DNA of 64,000 nucleotides. Origin: Rhizobium terricola (GTDB taxonomy: Bacteria > Pseudomonadota > Alphaproteobacteria > Rhizobiales > Rhizobiaceae). The position numbers and the translations under genes are program-made. Shown one piece after another: positions 24,210 through 37,184 of this stretch; position 1 is the first letter of the stretch; every line of letters starts with the position of its first letter. The DNA lies in the NCBI RefSeq assembly GCF_012927355.1, contig NZ_JABBGK010000001.1:372001-436000 (forward strand), in the 5' to 3' direction. Below the pieces are notes generated by a model. The model worked only from the letters and a program-made list of their open reading frames with translations, was not told where the DNA came from and did not search any database.

Positions 24210-25796
24210 TCAGAAATCCGTCGCTACGCCGCCTTCCGCCTTGCGCCGGGCGACGAAGGCGTCGAGCTCTTCTTCGACCGCGGGATCGATCGCCGGGCGC
24301 TCGTAGCGCGCCAGCGTTTCCTTGAAGATGCGGTTGGCGTGGTCGTAGGTGGTCGGGCGACCGGCCTCGGTCCAGGTCTCGAAGTTGCGCCAGTCCGACA
24401 GGATCGGGTTGTAGAAGGCGTTTTCGTAGCGGGCGAGCGTGTGGGCCGTGCCGAAATAGTGACCGCCCGGGCCGACGTCGCGCACGGCGTCGAGCGCCAG
24501 CGCATCGGGGCTGACGTCGAGCGGCTTCAGGAACTCGGCGACCATCTGCAGCATGTCGACGTCGAGGATGAACTTTTCGAAGGAGGCGGTGAGGCCGCCC
24601 TCGCTCCAGCCGGCGGCGTGCATGATGAAATTGCCGCCGCCTTGCGTCAGCGCCCAGAGCGACATGGCGGATTCATAGGCCGCCTGTGCGTCGATCGTGT
24701 TGGAGGCGTTGGTGTTCGAGGTGCGGTAGGGGATGCCGTAGCGGCGGGCGAGCTGGCCGCCGGCGATCACCGCCTTCATGTATTCCGGCGTCCCGAAGGC
24801 GGGCGCACCGGTCTTCATGTCGACGTTGGAGGTGAAGCCGCCATACATCACCGGCGCGCCCTTGCGCACCATCTGGGTGAAGGCGATGCCGCACAGCGCC
24901 TCGGCATTCTGCTGGACGAGAGCGCCGGCAATGGTCACCGGCGCCATGGCACCGGCCAGGGTGAAGGGTGTCATCACCACGACCTGGTTGCGCGACGACA
25001 TCTCGATGATCCCCTGCAGCATCGGTCCGTCGAGCCGGAGCGGCGAAGAGGAATTGATGACGGTGAACAGCGACGGCTCGGCGTCCAGCTGGTCATGCGA
25101 GATGCCGCGGCCGATGCGAGCGATCTCGAGCGCGTCGAGATTGCGCTGGCGGCCGAGCGAATAGCAATGGAAGACCTTGTCGGTCAGCTTGACCATGTCG
25201 GAGAGGCAGTCGAGGTGGCGAACCGAGGCATGGATGTCGATCGGCTCGACCGGATAGCCGCCGGTGAGATGAATGACGTCGTAGGACTGGGCGAGCTTCA
25301 CGAGCTTGCGGTAGTCCTCCTGGTTGCCGGCCCGGCGGCCGCCCTCGCGGTCGGCGACGAAGGGGGCGCTCGCCACCTGGGCGAAGACCAGGTTCTTGCC
25401 GCCGATCCGGACGTTGCGGGCCGGGTTTCGGGCATGCATGGTGAACTCGCCGGGCGCCGAGGCGATCATCTCCTCGATCAGCCCGCGGTCGAAGCGCACG
25501 CGCTCGGTGCCTTCCGTCACGTCGGCGCCGGCCGCCCGCATGCGCTCGCGTGCCTCCGGCAGCATGACGTCCATGCCGATTTCTTCCAGAACCGTCAGCG
25601 ACGTCTGGTGGATGTCTTCGAGCGCTTCCGGATCGAGCAGCTCGGTGCGGGCCAGGCGATTGACCAGGTTCAGGTATTTTGATCCATCGGAGGAACGGAC
25701 ACGCTCGGCGCCACGTCCGCCGCTGCGGCGTCTGCGTTCCGCAGGCGCGCCGGTGCTGTCAGTCTCGGGCAAGGCAGAAGACGTAATGTCGCTCAT
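24210..25796 (-). CDS. MttB-family methyltransferase without pyrrolysine
   Basis: The 528-residue protein belongs to the trimethylamine methyltransferase family (MttB superfamily), with family-wide sequence such as LDPEALEDIHQTSLTVLEEIGMDV and GIPYRTSNTNASN. There is no in-frame amber codon, so it is one of the non-pyrrolysine members; a characterised example demethylates glycine betaine with a corrinoid protein. An Arg/Ser-rich N-terminal extension (AERRRRSGGRGAERVR) precedes the conserved part. No corrinoid protein (MttC) or reactivase gene is next to it, so the methyl acceptor is unknown. The start is an ATG at 25794-25796. Confidence 0.85.
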   Translation of the reverse strand: MSDITSSALPETDSTGAPAERRRRSGGRGAERVRSSDGSKYLNLVNRLARTELLDPEALEDIHQTSLTVLEEIGMDVMLPEARERMRAAGADVTEGTERVRFDRGLIEEMIASAPGEFTMHARNPARNVRIGGKNLVFAQVASAPFVADREGGRRAGNQEDYRKLVKLAQSYDVIHLTGGYPVEPIDIHASVRHLDCLSDMVKLTDKVFHCYSLGRQRNLDALEIARIGRGISHDQLDAEPSLFTVINSSSPLRLDGPMLQGIIEMSSRNQVVVMTPFTLAGAMAPVTIAGALVQQNAEALCGIAFTQMVRKGAPVMYGGFTSNVDMKTGAPAFGTPEYMKAVIAGGQLARRYGIPYRTSNTNASNTIDAQAAYESAMSLWALTQGGGNFIMHAAGWSEGGLTASFEKFILDVDMLQMVAEFLKPLDVSPDALALDAVRDVGPGGHYFGTAHTLARYENAFYNPILSDWRNFETWTEAGRPTTYDHANRIFKETLARYERPAIDPAVEEELDAFVARRKAEGGVATDF

Positions 25797-26033
25797 GGTC
25801 GATCCATTGTTTCAACTTCGACATCGAATTCTACGCAGGTTTCCGGTGTCGGTGTCCTAGCCAATTGCGACGAAAGCCCGGCTCAACTGGAACATCGGCA
25901 GATCCGGTGGCGCGATATGGGGCGCGATTCGCCGGAAGCGCGGACGACCGGGACACCGCCGGTCCGATGCAATTTGAAGCGGCTGCGGGACCCGCGGTTA
26001 CCTTGCGTTTACCATTCGAGAGCATTTTCGGGG

Positions 26034-30116
<4,083 letters not shown>

Positions 30117-30143
<27 letters not shown>

Positions 30144-30860
30144 GGGGCGCAGCCCACACAGCATTTCCCGCTTGCCGGCAAAGCCCTTGCGGCGCTCCAC
30201 CGCAAAGCCGGTGGCCATCAGGTTGCGGCGGACGAAACCGGCGGCGGCGTAGGTGGCGAAGCTGCCGCCCGGCACCGTGTGGTCAAACACCTGCTGCATC
30301 AGCTCCGGCGACCACATGGCGGCATTGCGGGCCGGGGCGAAACCATCCAGATACCAGGCGTCGAATTCCAGCGCCGAACGGCCGAGGCTTTCGAGCGCGT
30401 CACCACAGCAGACGGTGAGGCGGGTTTGCGCGTCGAGCTCGACGTCGACGAAGCCGGAAGGTGCTTCCGGCCACCGGGCGGTCAGCACTTGCCGTTCCGC
30501 ATCGATCTCGCTCCAGCGGGAAAGCGCCCGCGACAGTTCTTCCGCCTTCATCGGATAGAGTTCGAAGGAGACGAAATGCAGCAGGGAGCCCGGTATCCGC
30601 GTTTCCTTCCATTGCCGCCACGTCTCGCAGGCATTGAGCCCGGTGCCGAAGCCGAGTTCGCCGATCCGAAACGTTCCGGCTCTCTGCCAGCGCTCCGGCA
30701 GCCCGTTACCGGAAAGGAAGACGTGGCCGCATTCCAGCCGCCCATCTGTCTGGCAATAAAAGTGGTCGTCAAAGGCGGTCGAATAGGGCATATCGCCGTC
30801 GCGCCAAGTGAGTTCCCGGTTGTCCGGGCTGGCCGGTGATGTCGAATTGGAATTTGCCAT
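30117..30860 (-). CDS. mnmD: tRNA 5-methylaminomethyl-2-thiouridine methyltransferase, MnmD (MnmC N-domain) type
   Basis: This 247-residue protein corresponds to the methyltransferase half of MnmC: LTWRDGDMPYSTAFDDHFYC at the start, the SAM-binding motif RIGELGFGTGLN, the acidic pair in CGDALE and the signature LDGFAPARNAAMWSPEL. It adds the last methyl group to nm5(s2)U34 in tRNAs for Lys, Glu, Gln and others. In enterobacteria this domain is fused to an FAD oxidoreductase; here the oxidoreductase is the divergent neighbour. Its ATG (30858-30860) overlaps the neighbour's ATG on the other strand by two bases. The stop lies inside the hybrid kinase gene. Confidence 0.85.
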
Positions 30861-32037
30861 GACGAAAGCGGATACTGCCAGCCGGCTTGCCGGTCAATCA
30901 CGCGTCGAGCTTCTGGTCGTCGGCGGCGGCGTGATGGGGCTGTGGGCGGCGCTGACCGCGGAACGCCTGGGGATAGAAACGCTGCTGATCGACGAGGGCG
31001 CGCTTGCCCGGGGAGCGAGCGGCGGGTTGCTCGGGGCGCTGATGCCGCACATGCCGGACAAATGGAATGACAAGAAGCAGCTGCAGTTCGACGCGCTTCT
31101 TTCGCTGGAAGACGAGGTCGCCGCTCTCGAGGCCGAGACCGGGCTTTCCGCCGGTTACCGCCGTTCCGGCCGGATCATCCCGCTGCCGAAACCGCATCTT
31201 CGCAAGATTGCCGCGCGCCACGAGCTGGAAGCCGAGGTCAACTGGCGGGTCGGGGAGCGCCGTTTCGCCTGGAAGGTGCTCGACGCCACGCCGGCAGGCG
31301 AAGGCTGGCCGGTCAGTGAGGTTTGCGGTTCCGGTCTCGTCCACGACACGTTTGCCGCCCGCGTTTCGCCCCGCGGCCTGACGGGCATGCTGGTGAGCCG
31401 CTTGCGCACGGCGCGGCATGTACGGATCGCGGAGGGCAAGGGGCTCGCCTCGCTTTCCGGAACGACGGCCCGGCTTGCCGACGGCGAGACCATCTCCTTC
31501 GGCCATTGCATCCTCGCCGCCGGCCACGGGGCCTTCCCGCTGCTGCAGTCGCTCGGGGCGCCGCTTGCGCAGCCGCTCGGCCAGCCGGTCAAGGGGCAGG
31601 CGGCTCTCCTCAAGGGTGATATCGATCCCGACCTGCCGCTTCTCTATCTCGACGGTCTTTACGTCGTGCCGCATGAGGGCGGCTATGCTGCGATCGGCAG
31701 CACCAGCGAGGACCGCTTCGACGCGCCGTTCGCCACCGACGAACAACTTGAGGACCTGATCAGACGGGCAAGGGATCTCGCCCCGGCGCTGCTTTCAGCC
31801 GAAGTTGTCGAGCGTTGGGCAGGGCTCAGGCCCAAGGCGATCGACCGCGATCCGATGGTCGGTCCTCATCCCGACAATCCTCGCGTCATCGCGCTCACCG
31901 GCGGCTTCAAGGTCAGCTTCGGGATCGCCCATCGCCTCGCCGCGGAGGCCCTGGGCGTGGTTGCAGGCCGTGCCATGGCATTGCCTGCCGGTTTCCACCT
32001 CGACAACCATATTGCGGTTGCTGCACGCAGCGCGTGA
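30859..32037 (+). CDS. FAD-dependent oxidoreductase, candidate MnmC2 partner
   Basis: From the ATG at 30859 the protein has 392 residues and the DAO-family fold: a Rossmann motif at the N-terminus (LLVVGGGVMGLWAA), the FAD-binding ARGASGGLLGAL segment and the C-terminal RPKAIDRDPMVGPHP / TGGFKVSFGIAH region. Members include glycine and D-amino-acid oxidases and the MnmC oxidase half, which removes the carboxymethyl group of cmnm5U34. Position and length fit the latter, but the sequence alone does not prove it. A GTG at 30808 would extend it into the mnmD gene and is less likely. Confidence 0.75.
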   Translation: MTKADTASRLAGQSRVELLVVGGGVMGLWAALTAERLGIETLLIDEGALARGASGGLLGALMPHMPDKWNDKKQLQFDALLSLEDEVAALEAETGLSAGYRRSGRIIPLPKPHLRKIAARHELEAEVNWRVGERRFAWKVLDATPAGEGWPVSEVCGSGLVHDTFAARVSPRGLTGMLVSRLRTARHVRIAEGKGLASLSGTTARLADGETISFGHCILAAGHGAFPLLQSLGAPLAQPLGQPVKGQAALLKGDIDPDLPLLYLDGLYVVPHEGGYAAIGSTSEDRFDAPFATDEQLEDLIRRARDLAPALLSAEVVERWAGLRPKAIDRDPMVGPHPDNPRVIALTGGFKVSFGIAHRLAAEALGVVAGRAMALPAGFHLDNHIAVAARSA

Positions 32038-32141
32038 GGTCTTTCCTCTTCTCCCTTCGTCATATTGTCACGCAAATCACCTAACTGCTTCGCATAACGG
32101 CAATTGCTAAAATTGCCTTGCCCCAGAAAGCGAGGTGCGGA

Positions 32142-32849
32142 ATGCGTTATGCCATCTATTTCACGCCCCCGTCCGGGGACGCGCTGACGCTGGCCGCGGC
32201 GAGCTGGCTCGGCCGCAGCGTCTATTCCGGCGAGCCGGTGGAACATCCGGCTGTCAGGGGTCTCGGCATTCACGAGATCGCCTTTCACACCGCGCTGCCG
32301 CGCCGCTACGGTTTTCATGCGACGCTCAAAGCGCCGTTTCATCTCAATCATGATTGCAGCGAGGCGGCGTTGCTGCGCGAGCTGATGCGCTTTGCCGGCA
32401 CGCTCGAACCCTTCGAGATCCCGCGCCTGGAAGTCGGGCGCCTCGGCGATTTCTACGGACTGACGCCGGCAACGAGTTGCCCGGCGCTCGACTACCTCGC
32501 CGCGGCCGTGGTGCAGGAGTTCGACGGCTACCGCGCGCCACTGACGGAGGCGGAGATCGAGCGCCGCAATCCCGACGGGTTGTCGGCGTCGCAATTCGCC
32601 AACCTGCACCGCTGGGGCCATCCCTATGTGATGGACGAGTTCCGCTTTCACATGACGCTGACGGGGCCTCTGCTGGCCCGCGATTTCGGTCGTGTGGAGG
32701 CCGCGCTCGGTGCCCATTTCGCGCCGCTGCTCGAAGAACCTGTCGAGGTCGCCAACCTGGCGCTGTTCGTCGAGCGCGAACCCGGGGCTCCGTTCCAGGT
32801 CCATTCGCTGCATCCAATGGGACGCGTCGCCGCCCGCAAGATCGCCTGA
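32142..32849 (+). CDS. 2H phosphoesterase family protein (DUF1045)
   Basis: From the ATG at 32142 (ribosome site GAGGTG) the product has 235 residues with the two HxT motifs of the 2H superfamily: FHATL (His59) and FHMTL (His170), about 110 residues apart. These enzymes act on cyclic or linked phosphodiesters, such as 2',5' RNA ligase or cyclic phosphodiesterase. The opening RYAIYFTPPSGDALTLAAASWLGRSV matches the DUF1045 branch often found in phosphonate (phn) clusters. Here it precedes puuE with about 100 nt between, so a role tied to purine breakdown is possible but unproved. Confidence 0.75.
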   Translation: MRYAIYFTPPSGDALTLAAASWLGRSVYSGEPVEHPAVRGLGIHEIAFHTALPRRYGFHATLKAPFHLNHDCSEAALLRELMRFAGTLEPFEIPRLEVGRLGDFYGLTPATSCPALDYLAAAVVQEFDGYRAPLTEAEIERRNPDGLSASQFANLHRWGHPYVMDEFRFHMTLTGPLLARDFGRVEAALGAHFAPLLEEPVEVANLALFVEREPGAPFQVHSLHPMGRVAARKIA

Positions 32850-32949
32850 GGCCCGGGCCGACGAAGAGGCAGGGTCGCATCCGGGTTTTCCATCTCGACA
32901 TCGGACGCCGGCCTGCTTACCGTCGGGCGTCCGATTTCAAGGTGATTTG

Positions 32950-33873
32950 ATGCAGCAGACTTCCTATCCGCGTGACCTCGTCGGCTATGGCCGTACGCCT
33001 CCCGATCCGAAATGGCCGGGCGACGCGCATGTCGCCGTGCAGTTCGTCGTCAACTACGAGGAGGGCGGCGAGAGCTGCATTCTCGACGGTGACAAGGCCT
33101 CGGAATGCCTGCTCTCCGAGATCGTCGGGGCGCAACCCTGGCCGGGGCAGCGCAATCTCAACATGGAATCGATCTACGAATATGGCTCGCGCGCCGGCTT
33201 CTGGCGGCTGTGGCGGATGTTCACCGAGCGCAAGGTGCCGGTCACCGTCTACGGCGTGACGCTTGCCATGGCGCGCAATCCGGAAGCCGTCGCGGCGATG
33301 AAGGAGGCGGGCTGGGAGATTGCCAGCCACGGCTATCGGTGGCTCGAATACAAGGATTGCCCGGAAGAAGAGGAAAGAAAGCACATCCTCGAGGCGGTCC
33401 GGCTGCACAAGGAGCTGACCGGCTCCCATCCGCTCGGCATGTATCAGGGCAAGCCCTCCGACAACACGCTGCGGCTGGTGATGGAGGAGGGCGGTTTCCT
33501 TTACTCGTCAGACTCCTATGCGGATGATCTGCCCTATTGGGTGAAGGGTGTCGACGGCATGCCGTTCCTGATCATTCCCTACACGCTCGAGACCAACGAC
33601 ATGCGGTTTGCCACGCCGCAGGGCTTCAATTCCGGCGACCAGTTCTTCACCTATCTGAAGGACGCCTTCGACGTGCTATATGCCGAAGGCAAGGCCGGCA
33701 GCCCGAAGATGATGTCGGTCGGGCTGCATTGCCGCCTTGTCGGCCGTCCGGGCCGGGCCGCGGCACTCGCGCGCTTCATCGACTACGTGACCAGCCACGA
33801 GAAGGTGTGGATCCCGAAACGCATCGAGATCGCCGAACACTGGCACAGGCATCACAAGCCGGAGGCGATCTGA
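32950..33873 (+). CDS. puuE: Allantoinase, PuuE type
   Basis: The 307-residue protein starts at the ATG at 32950 (ribosome site AAGGTG) with MQQTSYPRDLVGYGRTPPDPKWPG, the conserved start of PuuE. It has the polysaccharide-deacetylase fold, with residues such as FVVNYEEGGE, IASHGYRW and GLHCRLVGRPGR. It opens the ring of allantoin to give allantoate; this class is unrelated to the metal-dependent AllB allantoinases. Its stop overlaps the start of uraD (TGATG), and alc follows, so three consecutive steps are in one operon. Confidence 0.92.
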   Translation: MQQTSYPRDLVGYGRTPPDPKWPGDAHVAVQFVVNYEEGGESCILDGDKASECLLSEIVGAQPWPGQRNLNMESIYEYGSRAGFWRLWRMFTERKVPVTVYGVTLAMARNPEAVAAMKEAGWEIASHGYRWLEYKDCPEEEERKHILEAVRLHKELTGSHPLGMYQGKPSDNTLRLVMEEGGFLYSSDSYADDLPYWVKGVDGMPFLIIPYTLETNDMRFATPQGFNSGDQFFTYLKDAFDVLYAEGKAGSPKMMSVGLHCRLVGRPGRAAALARFIDYVTSHEKVWIPKRIEIAEHWHRHHKPEAI

Positions 33874-34373
33874 TGCTGGATCGCAGTGATTTCATCTCGC
33901 GGTTCGGCGGCGTCTTCGAACACTCGCCCTTCATCGCCGAGCGTGCCTTCGACGCCGGCCTGGTGGCGGAGCCGTTGACGGCCTCCGGTGTCCATGCGGC
34001 GCTCACGGAAAAATTCCGGGCGGCTTCGCCCGCAGAGCGGCTCGGTGTCCTGAGGGCGCATCCCGATCTCGCCGGCAAGTTGGCGATCGCCGGGGAGCTG
34101 ACCGAGGACAGCCGCAAGGAACAGGCGGGTGCCGGTCTCGACCGGCTTTCGCCCGAGGAGCATCAGCGCTTCACCGCGCTCAATTCCGCCTATACCGAGA
34201 AGTTCGGCTTTCCCTTCATCATCGCGGTGAAGGGGCTGACGAAGAACGACATTCTATCCGCTTTCGAGACGCGCATCGGCAATGGCCGCGAGCAGGAGTT
34301 CGACACCGCCTGCGCCCAGGTCGAGAAGATCGCCCGGCTTCGCCTCGAAAGCCTGCTACCGGAGACGAACTGA
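33873..34373 (+). CDS. uraD: OHCU decarboxylase
   Basis: This 166-residue helical protein decarboxylates 2-oxo-4-hydroxy-4-carboxy-5-ureidoimidazoline to S-allantoin. Diagnostic segments are FGGVFEHSPFIAERAF, LRAHPDLAGKLA (catalytic His) and FTALNSAYTEKFGFPFIIAVKG. The ATG at 33873 shares a base with the puuE stop, and the alc gene begins one nt after its own stop, so translation of the three genes is coupled. Its substrate comes from the PuuD and UraH steps, whose genes lie 5-9 kb to the right. Confidence 0.93.
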   Translation: MLDRSDFISRFGGVFEHSPFIAERAFDAGLVAEPLTASGVHAALTEKFRAASPAERLGVLRAHPDLAGKLAIAGELTEDSRKEQAGAGLDRLSPEEHQRFTALNSAYTEKFGFPFIIAVKGLTKNDILSAFETRIGNGREQEFDTACAQVEKIARLRLESLLPETN

Positions 34374-34374
34374 C

Positions 34375-35397
34375 ATGCCCGAGATTTCCACCGTGACCCT
34401 GCCGGATTTCGCCGCCGGCGCCGTCAACCTCGCTTCCGCCCGGCTGGGCGCGAAAGGCCTTTTCTCGACGGACGAATTCTTTGCGCCGCTGGAGCGCATG
34501 CTCAACGATGCGCCCGCCGAATTCGATCCCGACCTCTACGACGACAACGGCAAGTACATGGACGGCTGGGAAAGTCGCCGCAAGCGCGTGCCCGGCCATG
34601 ACTGGTCGGTGATCCGCCTTGCCATGCCGGGCCGCATCTTCGGCTTCGACGTCGACACCCGCTTCTTCACCGGCAACTATCCGCCGCACTGCTCGATCGA
34701 GGCGGCGTCCATCGAGGACGGCGATCCGACGGAGGCGACCGTCTGGACCGAACTCGTCGCCAAGGCGCCGCTCGGTCCGAGCGCCCAGCACTTCTTCGCC
34801 AATGCCGACCGTTCGAAGGTCTGGACGCATCTGCGCCTGCACATCTATCCGGACGGCGGCATCGCCCGCCTGCGGGTGTATGGCGCCGCCCATTTCGACT
34901 GGTCGAAGATCGGTGCGGATGAAGAGATCGACCTTGCCTATGTCTTCCATGGCGCCAAGGCGCTCGCCTGGTCGGATGCGCATTACGGCCATCCTGACAA
35001 GATCCTGTCGCCGGGGCGTGGCATCAACATGGGCGACGGATGGGAAACCAAGCGTCGGCGCGGACCCGGTCACGACTGGGCGATCATCCGCCTCGGCCAT
35101 GCTGGCCGGATCGACCGCATCCTGATCGACACGCATTTCTTCAAGGGGAATTTCCCGGATACCTGCGAGATCCTCGGCGCCTATCTGCCGGGCGCGGGTG
35201 ACGTTTTCAGCGAGGCGGAGATCGCGGCTTCGGAGGGGTGGAAGCCTATCCTTTCGCGCCAGAAGATGCAGATGGACGCGGAACATCTCTATGAGGGCGA
35301 CAAGATCGCCGATATCGGCCCGGTCACCCATGTCAGGCTCGCCATGCATCCGGATGGCGGCGTCATGCGTCTTCGCCTCTATGGCCGCAAGGCCTGA
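34375..35397 (+). CDS. alc: Allantoicase
   Basis: The 340-residue protein hydrolyses allantoate to ureidoglycolate and urea. It consists of two related halves, each with the pattern DGWExxRxRxPGHDW (residues about 63-75 and 222-234), as expected of the duplicated allantoicase fold. Other typical parts are FDVDTRFFTGNYPP and IDTHFFKGNFPDT. The start is the ATG at 34375, one base after the uraD stop; a start further upstream would read through uraD in another frame. Last gene of the puuE-uraD-alc operon. Confidence 0.93.
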   Translation: MPEISTVTLPDFAAGAVNLASARLGAKGLFSTDEFFAPLERMLNDAPAEFDPDLYDDNGKYMDGWESRRKRVPGHDWSVIRLAMPGRIFGFDVDTRFFTGNYPPHCSIEAASIEDGDPTEATVWTELVAKAPLGPSAQHFFANADRSKVWTHLRLHIYPDGGIARLRVYGAAHFDWSKIGADEEIDLAYVFHGAKALAWSDAHYGHPDKILSPGRGINMGDGWETKRRRGPGHDWAIIRLGHAGRIDRILIDTHFFKGNFPDTCEILGAYLPGAGDVFSEAEIAASEGWKPILSRQKMQMDAEHLYEGDKIADIGPVTHVRLAMHPDGGVMRLRLYGRKA

Positions 35398-35422
35398 GGG
35401 CAAAGAATGGGAGGCGCGCAGC

Positions 35423-35605
35423 TTACTGCTTGCGCGCTTCTTCAGCCTCGCGAATGGCTTCCTCGTGATACCAGCTGCCGCAGCCGCTTTCCATGATCAC
35501 GGGGTGCATGCGGGCATCGCGCTCGCGCATTTCTCTCAGCTTCTGAATGTTGCGAACCGGGAACTCTAAGATCTTCGCCGATTCCCGAACCATGTTCGTC
35601 GTCAT
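35423..35605 (-). CDS. gstI: Glutamine synthetase translational inhibitor, GstI-like (DUF2735)
   Basis: This 60-residue protein starts MTTNMVRESAKILEFPVRN, the pattern of the rhizobial DUF2735/GstI family, and has a charged C-terminal helix (EEAIREAEEARKQ). In Rhizobium leguminosarum a protein of similar size, GstI, is encoded divergently from glnII and blocks translation of glnII mRNA. Here the gene is also divergent from glnII, 400 nt away, with NtrC-type sites between, so orthology is likely. The ribosome site GAGAGG is clear. It converges on alc with a 25-nt gap. Confidence 0.8.
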   Translation of the reverse strand: MTTNMVRESAKILEFPVRNIQKLREMRERDARMHPVIMESGCGSWYHEEAIREAEEARKQ

Positions 35606-35674
35606 GCTACTGCCTCTCTTTGTTCATCGTGCCAAAGGCGCGATTTACCTTTCGTACCAGAAGTTAAAGTGATT

Positions 35675-35691
35675 TGCACATGAAAAGTGCA
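35675..35691. promoter_or_regulatory. NtrC-type binding site 1
   Basis: TGCACA-N5-AGTGCA: two half sites with the 5-nt spacer and a perfect 5-bp outer dyad, close to the enterobacterial NtrC consensus (TGCACC-N5-GGTGCA). It lies between gstI and glnII, about 230 nt upstream of the glnII -24 element and 70 nt upstream of gstI. Confidence 0.7.
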
Positions 35692-35751
35692 CAATGCCTA
35701 AAATATGAGCACTAATATTACAGTTTTTTGTCTGCGTGTGATTTCATCATT

Positions 35752-35768
35752 TGCACAAGCAGGGTGCT
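35752..35768. promoter_or_regulatory. NtrC-type binding site 2
   Basis: TGCACA-N5-GGTGCT has the same spacing as site 1 and ten of twelve bases of the NtrC consensus. It lies about 140 nt upstream of the glnII -24 box, a usual enhancer distance for sigma-54 promoters. Confidence 0.7.
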
Positions 35769-35905
35769 CCGCCCGAAAACACGGCATAGGGGCGTCATGT
35801 TCCCCCATTGTCAGCGAAATCCGTTAAATAAATTCCCGTCCTTACCGGCGCGCGCACGCTCCGGCTGCGCCAAAATGTCTCGCTCCCGGCAGGCGGTCGC
35901 GAAGT

Positions 35906-35921
35906 TGGCACGCTTCATGCT
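35906..35921 (+). promoter_or_regulatory. Sigma-54 promoter of glnII
   Basis: TGGCACG (35906-35912) and ATGCT (35917-35921) match the -24/-12 elements, with the invariant GG and GC separated by exactly 10 nt. Transcription should begin about 12 nt after the -12 GC, leaving a leader of roughly 75 nt before the glnII ATG. Confidence 0.8.
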
Positions 35922-36005
35922 TCTTTAACGGGGACTCGCCGGCGACCCGGAGATTCACCCCTCTGTTGCGCCCAGGTTGTGGCGCTGGACTGAAGAGAGA
36001 CAAAT

Positions 36006-37046
36006 ATGACCAAGTACAAGCTCGAGTATATCTGGCTCGATGGCTACAAGCCGGTAGCGAACCTGCGTGGCAAGACGCAGATCAAGGAATTCGACAGCTT
36101 CCCGACCCTCGAACAGCTCCCGCTCTGGGGTTTCGACGGTTCGTCGACGATGCAGGCCGAAGGCCACTCTTCGGATTGTGTGCTGAAGCCGGTCGCTGTC
36201 TACCCTGACCCGGCTCGCACCAATGGCGTTCTCGTCATGTGCGAAGTCATGATGCCGGATGGCGTCACGCCGCATGCATCGAACACCCGCGCTACGATCC
36301 TTGACGACGAGGACGCATGGTTCGGTTTCGAGCAGGAATACTTCTTCTACGAAAACGGTCGCCCGCTCGGCTTCCCGGAACAGGGCTTCCCGGCTCCGCA
36401 GGGTCCGTACTACACCGGCGTCGGCTACAAGAACGTCGGCGCGGTCGCCCGCGAGATCGTCGAAGAGCACCTCGATCTCTGCCTCGAGGCCGGCATCAAC
36501 CACGAAGGCATCAACGCCGAAGTGGCCAAGGGTCAGTGGGAATTCCAGGTGTTCGGCAAGGGCTCCAAGAAGGCCGCCGACCAGATCTGGATGGCTCGCT
36601 ACCTGCTGCTCCGTCTCTGCGAAACCTACGGCATCGACGTCGAATTCCATTGCAAGCCGCTCGGCGACACCGACTGGAACGGCTCGGGCATGCACTGCAA
36701 CTTCTCGACCAAGTTCATGCGCGAAACCGGTGGCAAGGAATACTTCGAAGCCCTCATGGCCGCCTTCGCGAAGAACTGGAAAGAGCACATCGACGTCTAC
36801 GGTCCGGATAACCACTTGCGCCTGACCGGCAAGCATGAGACGGCTCCGTGGAACAAGTTCTCCTACGGCGTTGCCGACCGTGGCGCCTCGATCCGCGTTC
36901 CGCATTCCTTCGTCAACAATGGCTACCGCGGTTACCTCGAAGACCGTCGTCCGAACTCCCAGGGTGACCCCTATGCGATCGCTTCGCAGGTTCTGAAGAC
37001 TATCTCGGAAGTGCCCACCGCCGATTACGCGAAGAGCGCCGCCTGA
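36006..37046 (+). CDS. glnII: Type II glutamine synthetase
   Basis: This 346-residue protein is the eukaryote-like, short glutamine synthetase typical of rhizobia. It starts MTKYKLEYIWLDGYKPVANLR and contains the substrate and metal site signatures WGFDGSSTMQAEGHSSD, GFEQEYFF, NAEVAKGQWEFQ and GKHETAPWNKFSYG. It makes glutamine from glutamate, ammonia and ATP and, unlike GlnA, is not adenylylated. Regulation is visible: a sigma-54 promoter, two NtrC-type sites and the divergent gstI inhibitor gene. It lies inside the purine-degradation region, whose products supply ammonia through urea. A terminator follows. Confidence 0.97.
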   Translation: MTKYKLEYIWLDGYKPVANLRGKTQIKEFDSFPTLEQLPLWGFDGSSTMQAEGHSSDCVLKPVAVYPDPARTNGVLVMCEVMMPDGVTPHASNTRATILDDEDAWFGFEQEYFFYENGRPLGFPEQGFPAPQGPYYTGVGYKNVGAVAREIVEEHLDLCLEAGINHEGINAEVAKGQWEFQVFGKGSKKAADQIWMARYLLLRLCETYGIDVEFHCKPLGDTDWNGSGMHCNFSTKFMRETGGKEYFEALMAAFAKNWKEHIDVYGPDNHLRLTGKHETAPWNKFSYGVADRGASIRVPHSFVNNGYRGYLEDRRPNSQGDPYAIASQVLKTISEVPTADYAKSAA

Positions 37047-37072
37047 TTGCCACGATCTCCCAAGGTCTGAAG

Positions 37073-37101
37073 ACGACGCCGGCGAAAGCCGGCGTCGTTT
37101 T
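37073..37101 (+). terminator. Rho-independent terminator of glnII
   Basis: An 11-bp perfect stem (37073-37083 with 37088-37098, core GACGCCGGC) with a GAAA loop is followed by a run of T. Confidence 0.9.
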
Positions 37102-37184
37102 CGTTTGGGCTGGGGATGCTGCAGTCCTGGCGCGACTTTCGTTCACAGACGCCTTGTTCTATATTGCTGCCGAGGAGATCGGTG

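Noticed and set aside
24210..25796. A pyrrolysine-containing trimethylamine methyltransferase
   Set aside because: The frame has no internal amber codon and there are no pyrrolysine genes in the window.
35628..35634. TGGCACG on the minus strand as a sigma-54 -24 box for gstI
   Set aside because: The -12 position 10 nt further reads AA instead of GC, and the site would start transcription almost at the gstI start codon.
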